64,000 nucleotides of DNA from DASSSY01 sp035708205 (GTDB lineage: Bacteria; Bacteroidota; Bacteroidia; Chitinophagales; Chitinophagaceae): contig DASSSY010000006.1 in the NCBI GenBank assembly GCA_035708205.1, positions 434,001-498,000 of the forward strand. The letters run 5' to 3'. Below the pieces are notes generated by a model, which ran no database searches, was not told where the DNA came from, and was given only the letters and a program-made list of their open reading frames with translations. A program made the translations under genes and the position numbers. Below, piece after piece: positions 58,322 through 64,000 of this stretch (the first letter of the stretch is position 1; every line of letters starts with the position of its first letter).

Positions 58322-59341
58322 ATGGAAGAACAATCAATGACCAGTACGGCTTCGGCAGACATTCGTGCCTTGAATGAAAAAATCCATCAGCAGAGCACGT
58401 TTGTGGACTTATTGAACATGGAGTTGGGAAAAGCGCTCATTGGGCAGAAACACATGGCTGACCGCCTGTTGATCGGCCTCCTGACACAGGGCCATATTCT
58501 TTTGGAAGGAGTGCCGGGACTGGCCAAAACCCTTGCCATCAAATCCCTGTCAGCCGCTATTGATGCCAAATTCAGCCGTATCCAGTTCACGCCGGATTTA
58601 TTGCCGGCCGATGTTGTGGGCACGATGATCTATAATCCGCAGGAACATAAGTTTGAAGTACGCCGCGGCCCGGTATTCGCCAATTTCGTATTGGCAGATG
58701 AAATTAACCGTGCCCCTGCCAAAGTGCAAAGCGCGCTCCTGGAAGCCATGCAGGAACGCCAGGTCACTATTGGCGAAAAAACCTACGCTCTGGAAGAACC
58801 GTTTCTGGTGTTGGCCACGCAAAACCCTATTGAACAGGAAGGCACCTATCCCCTGCCGGAGGCCCAGGTAGACCGTTTTTTATTAAAGGTGGTCATTTCC
58901 TACCCGGAAAAAGAGGAGGAGCGTAAAATTATCCGACAGAACCTTAATCCCGAAGGCATGCCGAAAATCAAACCGGTAGTGTCTAGAGAGGAGATTATCA
59001 ATGCCCGTCATTTGGTGCGGGAAGTCTATATGGACGAGAAGATCGAACAATATATTTTAGATATTGTTTTTGCCAGCCGCAATCCCTCGGCCTATAAGCT
59101 AGACAAGCTTAGATCCCTGATCAGCTTTGGCGGTTCACCGCGTGCCAGCATCAGCCTGGCTCATGCGGCCAAAGCGTACGCGTTCCTGAAACGCCGCGGC
59201 TATGTCATCCCCGAAGATGTCCGTGCGGTCTGCCATGATGTGTTGCGCCACAGGATCGGCCTGACTTATGAGGCGGAGGCCGAAAATATTACCAGCAGCG
59301 ATATTATCAATGAGATCCTCAATGTCGTGGAAGTACCTTAG
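58322..59341 (+). CDS. MoxR family AAA+ ATPase
   Basis: A 339-residue cytoplasmic ATPase of the MoxR type. Walker A reads GVPGLAKT, and DEINRAPAKVQSALLEAMQE covers Walker B and sensor regions, with ATQNPIEQEGTYPLPEAQVDRFL following, diagnostic of the family. MoxR proteins act as chaperones for VWA-domain proteins encoded beside them, here DUF58 and BatA. It starts a Bat-type operon. Confidence 0.93.
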   Translation: MEEQSMTSTASADIRALNEKIHQQSTFVDLLNMELGKALIGQKHMADRLLIGLLTQGHILLEGVPGLAKTLAIKSLSAAIDAKFSRIQFTPDLLPADVVGTMIYNPQEHKFEVRRGPVFANFVLADEINRAPAKVQSALLEAMQERQVTIGEKTYALEEPFLVLATQNPIEQEGTYPLPEAQVDRFLLKVVISYPEKEEERKIIRQNLNPEGMPKIKPVVSREEIINARHLVREVYMDEKIEQYILDIVFASRNPSAYKLDKLRSLISFGGSPRASISLAHAAKAYAFLKRRGYVIPEDVRAVCHDVLRHRIGLTYEAEAENITSSDIINEILNVVEVP

Positions 59342-59426
59342 TGGAAAACTTACTGCCGGCTTTGATCACTTTAATTTTGAGCGGGCGGGTAGGTAAGGGT
59401 TTGTTCACTCATTAATTAGTGCCAAT

Positions 59427-60299
59427 TTGACTACTGCTGATATTATAAAGAAAGTTCGCCGTATCGAGATCAAGACGCGTGGCCTGAGCAATCATATTTT
59501 CTCGGGCCAGTACCATTCCGCGTTCAAAGGACGGGGCATGTCGTTTAGCGAGGTCCGGGAATACGCGCCGGGCGATGAGGTTAGGACGATCGATTGGAAT
59601 GTTACCGCCCGTTTCTCGACCCCGTTTATCAAAGTCTTTGAAGAAGAGCGGGAATTGACGGTCATGCTGCTGATTGATATCAGCAACAGTTCCTTATTGG
59701 GCACAAGAGGACAGCATAAGCGGGATGTTTTGACGGAAATTGCGGCCGTGTTATCCTTTTCGGCTATTAACAATAACGACAAGGTAGGCGTTATTTTCTT
59801 TAGCGATAAAATAGAAAAATACATTCCGCCCAAAAAAGGAAAATCTCATATCCTGCGCATCATCCGGGAGCTGCTGACCATAGAGCCGTCATCAGGTACA
59901 GGAACGGATATCGGTCAATGCCTTGAGTTTTTCAATAATGCTTCCCACCGGCGAACCATTACCTTCTTGCTCAGCGATTTTTTCAGTTTACCCTTCCATG
60001 AACCTTTAAAGCTGACGGCAAGACGACATGATTTTGTAGGTATCCAGGTTTATGATCCTGTTGATGAAGCTATTCCGGATATAGGCATGGCTTTGGTCCA
60101 GGACAGCGAGACGGGCCACACGCACTGGTTGGACACCGGCGAACGGTCGATCAGGAAATATTATCAGGATATATTTTTGCAGCGGCAGACCTATTGTAAA
60201 AACGCTTTTCAGAAAAGCGGCGCAGCTTTATTGTCCATGCGTAGTGATGAAGATTATGTTAAAAGGCTGAAAGGTTTTTTTATGGGCCGGATGGCCTGA
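59427..60299 (+). CDS. DUF58 domain protein (VWA-like), Bat operon
   Basis: A 290-residue protein with the DUF58 signature YHSAFKGRGMSFSEVREYAPGDEVRTIDWN followed by TARF. A VWA-like fold begins VMLLIDISNSSLL, with partial MIDAS residues. The start is TTG at 59427 (LTTADIIKKVRRIEIKTRGL), which matches the position of the usual start in related proteins. No ATG is available upstream. It follows moxR by 85 bp. It is probably regulated by or a client of MoxR. Confidence 0.87.
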   Translation: MTTADIIKKVRRIEIKTRGLSNHIFSGQYHSAFKGRGMSFSEVREYAPGDEVRTIDWNVTARFSTPFIKVFEEERELTVMLLIDISNSSLLGTRGQHKRDVLTEIAAVLSFSAINNNDKVGVIFFSDKIEKYIPPKKGKSHILRIIRELLTIEPSSGTGTDIGQCLEFFNNASHRRTITFLLSDFFSLPFHEPLKLTARRHDFVGIQVYDPVDEAIPDIGMALVQDSETGHTHWLDTGERSIRKYYQDIFLQRQTYCKNAFQKSGAALLSMRSDEDYVKRLKGFFMGRMA

Positions 60300-60328
60300 T
60301 TTTCAGATATTGAGATTGGCAAAGCTTT

Positions 60329-61282
60329 ATGTTCAAAAATAAAATGAAATTTTATTTCCTTCTTTTGGGGATCATCTATTGTTTCGGATCCCCGGCTATG
60401 GGACAGGCGCAAAGCCCGGTTTCGGTTAGTTGTTCCTACGGCAAAATGCTTATCGGAGACCAGATCAATATCTGGTTGAGTTATAAACAGGCAAATCCAA
60501 ATGTTCCTGACCTGCATTGGGCAAAGCTCCCCGACAGCATTCCCGGACTTACCTGGGTGGAAAAAGGTAAAATCGACACCCTGAAGACAAAGGATTCCTT
60601 CATCCTGAAACAAAAGCTGACCCTGACCGGTTTTGAACCCGGAACCTATATCATTCCTTCTTTCATATTTTCCCTGACCAATAAAAAGGGCCAACAGATC
60701 CTGCTGCATACCGATTCCTTTAAAGTTCAGGTCCAAACCATTGCCGTGGACACGACCAAGGCTTTTAAACCGGTAAAAGATGTCCGTCAGATGCGGGTAA
60801 ACTGGCTGGACCATTGGCAGCCCATAACTTTTGGTCTTGTAGGGTTGGTTATTTTGGCGCTATTGCTGCTGTATCTCTTTAAATGGCGCCGGAAAAAGCA
60901 GCCAGCGGCGGCTACTATTCCACCGGAAAAAGCGCATGAACGTGCTTTACGCTTACTGGTCGAGTTAAAGGCTAAAAAATTATGGCAATCCGGGGAGATT
61001 AAAGCTTATTATGAAGAATTAAGCCAGATTATCCGGAGTTATTTGGAAAACCGTTTTGGAGTACCTTCCCTGGAAAGAACAACGGACGAGCTGCTGCGCG
61101 ATACGCATAAAATGGCGGCCCTGAAGCCCTTCAGGAAACAGCTACGCATGATCCTTCAGACGGCTGATCTCGCCAAGTTTGCCAGGGCAACGCCTTTAGC
61201 TGAGGAACATGAAAATTGTATGCAGGCAGCGGAAGAGCTGGTCATCAAAACCCAAATGAGCACCGGGGAGGGGGGTGAATAA
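60329..61282 (+). CDS. DUF4381-like exported membrane protein of the Bat operon
   Basis: A 317-residue protein with a signal sequence (MFKNKMKFYFLLLGIIYCFG, cleaved near MGQ), an extracytoplasmic beta-domain (about residues 25-150), one membrane segment (residues 168-188, ITFGLVGLVILALLLLYLF) and a cytoplasmic helical tail. It lies between DUF58 and batA and overlaps batA by one base (TAATG). This position and layout match the third gene of Bat operons. DUF4381 is the closest family I recall; assignment is moderate. Confidence 0.7.
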   Translation: MFKNKMKFYFLLLGIIYCFGSPAMGQAQSPVSVSCSYGKMLIGDQINIWLSYKQANPNVPDLHWAKLPDSIPGLTWVEKGKIDTLKTKDSFILKQKLTLTGFEPGTYIIPSFIFSLTNKKGQQILLHTDSFKVQVQTIAVDTTKAFKPVKDVRQMRVNWLDHWQPITFGLVGLVILALLLLYLFKWRRKKQPAAATIPPEKAHERALRLLVELKAKKLWQSGEIKAYYEELSQIIRSYLENRFGVPSLERTTDELLRDTHKMAALKPFRKQLRMILQTADLAKFARATPLAEEHENCMQAAEELVIKTQMSTGEGGE

Positions 61283-62289
61283 TGAGATTTTTAAATGCGC
61301 TTCATATCCAGCTGGCCGATCCGGAAATGCTTTGGTTGTTACTTTTACTGCCGCTCTTGATTTGGTATGCGGTAAGGTACAAGGCCAGGCGAAAAGTTAC
61401 CCTCAGGTTATCCACCATTGAGGAAATCCGTAAAACGCCCCGTTCGCTCAAAGCCCGGTTGCGGCCTTTGATGCTGATCCTTGAATGCATTGCTTTTGCG
61501 AGTATCGTTATTGCCCTGAGCCGGCCCCAACAAACCAATACTACGGAAAATATCAACAGCAAAGGGATCAATATCGTACTTTGTATGGACATTTCGGGCA
61601 GTATGCTATCTGAGGATTTCAAACCCAATCGCATTGAAGCGGCCAAAAAAATTGCGGTGCAATTTGTCAAAGAACGCTCTTCTGACCGTATCGGTTTGGT
61701 GGTTTTTGCCGGGGAAAGCTATACGCAATGCCCCCTGACCATTGATCATAATGTACTTATCGAGCAATTGGAAAAAATACAAAGTGGCATGCTGGTGGAC
61801 GGCACGGCAATAGGGATGGGGCTCGGCACGGCTGTTGATCGTTTGCGCCACGCCAAAGGCAAAAGCAAAGTCGTTATCCTGATGACCGATGGGGTGAACA
61901 ACACGGGGAAAATAGATCCGCAAACCGCCCTGGAACTGGCCAAGGCCTATCAGATCAAGGTATATACGATCGGGGTAGGCACGGAAGGCGAAGCGCTTTT
62001 CCCGGTACAGACACCAATGGGCATCCAAAAACAAATGTTGCCTGTGCAGATCGATGAGCCGTTGTTAAAGCAGATTGCGGCGGAAACCGGCGGGCAATAT
62101 TTCCGGGCTACCAACAATAAAAAGCTGGCCGATATCTATCATAAAATAGACCGGCTTGAAAAGACCACGATCAAGGTCAATGCATTCAAGGAATATAAGG
62201 ACCTGTTCTTTCCATTTGCATTTGTCGGCCTGGGCGCTTTATTACTGTCGCTGATTCTTCGCCTGACCTGGTTCAGGAGCGTAACCTGA
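61282..62289 (+). CDS. batA: VWA domain protein BatA
   Basis: A 335-residue membrane protein. Two N-terminal membrane segments (about residues 14-32 and 60-80) and one at the C-terminus (310-328) flank a VWA domain with a complete MIDAS motif: DISGSMLSE, DGTAIGMGLG, and LMTDGVNNTG. Such proteins bind metal and partner proteins. In Bacteroidota, Bat (Bacteroides aerotolerance) genes are linked to oxygen and stress tolerance. The usual batB, TPR (batC) and batD genes do not follow in this window. Confidence 0.9.
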   Translation: MRFLNALHIQLADPEMLWLLLLLPLLIWYAVRYKARRKVTLRLSTIEEIRKTPRSLKARLRPLMLILECIAFASIVIALSRPQQTNTTENINSKGINIVLCMDISGSMLSEDFKPNRIEAAKKIAVQFVKERSSDRIGLVVFAGESYTQCPLTIDHNVLIEQLEKIQSGMLVDGTAIGMGLGTAVDRLRHAKGKSKVVILMTDGVNNTGKIDPQTALELAKAYQIKVYTIGVGTEGEALFPVQTPMGIQKQMLPVQIDEPLLKQIAAETGGQYFRATNNKKLADIYHKIDRLEKTTIKVNAFKEYKDLFFPFAFVGLGALLLSLILRLTWFRSVT

Positions 62290-62391
62290 TGGTTAGGAGG
62301 TAAAATTTATATATACCAGGAATAAAGTTTTTTTAAAGAATGCTTGCATTTGTCAAAAAATATTTTTTCTTTTATCGCATTATTAACCATA

Positions 62392-62399
62392 TAAATTTG
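62392..62399 (+). promoter_or_regulatory. -7 promoter box abutting the small lipoprotein gene
   Basis: TAAATTTG matches TAnnTTTG and ends 5 nt before the ATG at 62405. Confidence 0.45.
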
Positions 62400-62404
62400 A
62401 TAAA

Positions 62405-62641
62405 ATGAGAAAATTTACTGCGGTGGCAGCGCTCGCGCTTTTAGCGGCAACCGTTCTGCCTTCATGCAAAAAAGATTACAAATGTGAGTGTACTTCTTCA
62501 ATGAACGGGCAGACCGTGGGTACTTCCACCTATGACCTGGGTAAGCAAACCAAAAAGGATGCTAAAGACGCCTGTAACCAAAAAGCAACATCAGCTTCAA
62601 CGGGTGGCGTCCAGGTTTCCGTTGAGTGTCAACTTCAATAG
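62405..62641 (+). CDS. Small Cys-rich lipoprotein, unknown function
   Basis: A 78-residue predicted lipoprotein. The signal MRKFTAVAALALLAATVLPS is followed by Cys21 of LPSC, then DYKCECTSS with two more Cys, and two Cys near the C-terminus (DACNQ, VECQL). The four non-lipid Cys could pair or bind metal. I do not recognise a family. A bidirectional hairpin terminator follows at 62661. Confidence 0.7.
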   Translation: MRKFTAVAALALLAATVLPSCKKDYKCECTSSMNGQTVGTSTYDLGKQTKKDAKDACNQKATSASTGGVQVSVECQLQ

Positions 62642-62660
62642 TGTGATACCCGTTAAATAT

Positions 62661-62697
62661 AAAACGGCATGGAGCTTTAAAAATCCATGCCGTTTTT
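62661..62697. terminator. Bidirectional terminator between the small lipoprotein and flippase genes
   Basis: A perfect 13-bp stem (AAAACGGCATGGA / TCCATGCCGTTTT) has T-runs on both strands and stands between convergent genes. Confidence 0.85.
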
Positions 62698-62720
62698 AGC
62701 TGAAAGATTTGCGCTTATCC

Positions 62721-64000
62721 TTACCGGGTAATTTTCTTTTTGATACTTACCATAAGTCCCCGGATCTCATCAGATACCCGCCATTTAAGGATCAGGCCCA
62801 GGAAAATGCCTCCCAGCAGCATGTTTTTAATGCCTAGGTCTAAATATTGAAATCCTGTTTCAGGGATCAGCCAGGCAGCCAGGAAGGCAATCGTTGCTGC
62901 ACCCAGGACCAGCAGGCTTTTCTTTGAAAACGGCTGCATCCTGAGCTTTTTCCAGACGAACCAGCTCTTCACGATATTAAAGACGATCATGCCGATGGTA
63001 GTGGCCCATGCCGCGCCGTAAATGCCGAAATCCTGGATGAGGACGTAATTTAGCCCGAAGACCAGGACCAGTAATCCTACCGATATCCAGAAATTAAACC
63101 GGTAATATTTGCTCACGCTTAAAACCTGGTAATTAAAGCCCGAGATCATATCCGCCATTTGTCCTATCATTAAAATGACGATAAGTGCCTTGATGCCGTC
63201 ATAACCTTCTTTGATCATCGTTACAACCCGCTGGATAAAATCCATATCCAAAAGGATAAAGGCGAACATCCCTAAAGCAATGATCTGCATATTAACGCAG
63301 GAACGGTCAAATAATTGGCTCAGCTGCCGGATATTACCTTCTTTATAGGCCCTCGAGAAAGAAGGGACGGCAGTGGTGGCGATCACTCTTGTAGGATTTC
63401 TGAGCATTGAAATGGCCAATGTGGCAACACTATACACCGCGACCGCGGCCAGCCCGTTGGCGGCTAATGGTCCCAGGAGAATGGCGTCCAGCTGGAAGAT
63501 CAGCACCGTGCTGACGGCCGTCAGCATATGGTAGCCCGAAAACCGGACGATCTCTTTGATTTCCGATCTGGGAAAAGGGATTTTTACAGTAAGCTGCAGT
63601 TTCCCGACATGCAGGGCGATAAATAACAAATAGCCCACCGGGATCAGCCAGATTGCCAGGAACAGCCAGATAAACTGGCTGAAGCTCAGCCATTTCAGGC
63701 CATAGCAGACGATCAGCCCGATATAGGCGATGCGGAACAATACTTCCTGGGCCAGGTTCTGTAAAGCGTTTTTCTGTATGGATTGCAGGTAGGAAGATAA
63801 CCAGGTAGCCGCTACCGTTAACAAGGTGAGCAGGGGGAAGATAGCAAAAAACTGTTGCATCATTACCCGGTCATCAGCATTGTAAAGTGATAGAAACCAG
63901 CTTTTAAAAGCAAAGAAGGCTATGGTGATCAAAAGCGAAAACAAGACCGGGAAAGCGGCGCAAACCGTCATAAAGGCGCCGCGTGACGGATGGCCGGGCG
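62721..64000 (-). CDS. Polysaccharide flippase (Wzx/MATE-type), 5' end outside window
   Basis: At least 426 residues; the frame is still open at the window edge, so the Met at 63971 is not the true start. It has about 12 membrane helices in the polysaccharide biosynthesis/flippase (MOP/Wzx) arrangement, with a typical central ITTIAVPSFSRAYKEGNIR-like loop (read as TAVPSFSRAYKEGNIRQ) and PTRVIAT. It would move lipid-linked sugars across the inner membrane for capsule, O-antigen or exopolysaccharide. The substrate is unknown. It is convergent with the small lipoprotein gene. Confidence 0.85.
   Translation of the reverse strand, partial: PGHPSRGAFMTVCAAFPVLFSLLITIAFFAFKSWFLSLYNADDRVMMQQFFAIFPLLTLLTVAATWLSSYLQSIQKNALQNLAQEVLFRIAYIGLIVCYGLKWLSFSQFIWLFLAIWLIPVGYLLFIALHVGKLQLTVKIPFPRSEIKEIVRFSGYHMLTAVSTVLIFQLDAILLGPLAANGLAAVAVYSVATLAISMLRNPTRVIATTAVPSFSRAYKEGNIRQLSQLFDRSCVNMQIIALGMFAFILLDMDFIQRVVTMIKEGYDGIKALIVILMIGQMADMISGFNYQVLSVSKYYRFNFWISVGLLVLVFGLNYVLIQDFGIYGAAWATTIGMIVFNIVKSWFVWKKLRMQPFSKKSLLVLGAATIAFLAAWLIPETGFQYLDLGIKNMLLGGIFLGLILKWRVSDEIRGLMVSIKKKITR

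Noticed and set aside
1..64000. CRISPR array, insertion sequence, prophage or integrative element
   Set aside because: No direct-repeat array, transposase, integrase or att-like repeats were seen in any frame.

Overview
The window reads as the core chromosome of a member of the Bacteroidota, most likely the Chitinophagaceae or a close relative. The evidence is the recurring promoter box TAnnTTTG, the lack of clear Shine-Dalgarno sequences, a gliding-motility lipoprotein (GldH), a large PKD-repeat protein with a type IX secretion (type B, gliding-associated) C-terminal domain, and family-typical proteins such as DUF4421, DUF4920, DUF502, a zinc-less Tgt and the eukaryote-like long urocanate hydratase. 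I see no insertion sequence, prophage, CRISPR array, rRNA or plasmid function. One tRNA gene (Gln, TTG) is present.

Layout. 1-4.1 kb: the end of a DUF3857-type protein, a zinc phospholipase C-like gene split by an in-frame stop, a cold shock protein, a MerR regulator with a long acidic N-terminus and a DUF937 membrane protein. 4.2-8.9 kb (minus): panD, a UPF0104 membrane protein and rfaE2 in one operon, then the PKD/T9SS protein. 9.1-16.8 kb: scpB, DUF502, waaA, a hypothetical protein, rnhB, DUF4421, lptG and tgt, so envelope and LPS functions are concentrated here. 16.9-24.7 kb: a LOG-family protein, O-methyltransferase, glucosaminidase-LysM protein, cystathionine beta-synthase-like enzyme, YggS, an orphan histidine kinase, YqgE and a lipoprotein. 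24.7-34.4 kb: metK, a sterol-desaturase-like enzyme, DEAD-box helicase, DUF4920, thiolase, barrel-like secreted protein, phosphoribosyltransferase and FtsX-type permease. 34.9-42.4 kb: POT peptide transporter, DtxR regulator, YicC, GldH, a MauE-thioredoxin fusion, HU, bTHX, a VOC protein and tRNA-Gln. 42.4-57.9 kb: aminopeptidase P, kbl, GNAT-like protein, formimidoylglutamase-like protein, SUI1, gcvP, RsmB-like methyltransferase, TetR, hutU and a degenerate thioredoxin-like protein. 58.3-62.3 kb: a shortened Bat operon (moxR, DUF58, DUF4381-like, batA). The window ends inside a polysaccharide flippase.

Functional themes. Envelope building recurs (rfaE2, waaA, lptG, flippase, glucosaminidase, GldH, T9SS cargo). 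Amino-acid catabolism is represented by hutU, a hutG-like gene, kbl, gcvP and thiolase, which are scattered rather than clustered. Translation and RNA functions include tgt, SUI1, bTHX, RsmB, the DEAD-box helicase and cspA.

No obviously new multi-gene system stands out. The best leads are: TAnnTTTG boxes lying 4-9 nt before start codons at eight ORFs, suggesting leaderless or near-leaderless mRNAs; three TTGTGAA repeats spaced exactly 17 bp upstream of yqgE; the TAA-ATG split in the phospholipase-like gene; a MauE-thioredoxin fusion with two cysteine pairs; and a perfect 14-bp hairpin inside the 3' end of the SUI1 gene.
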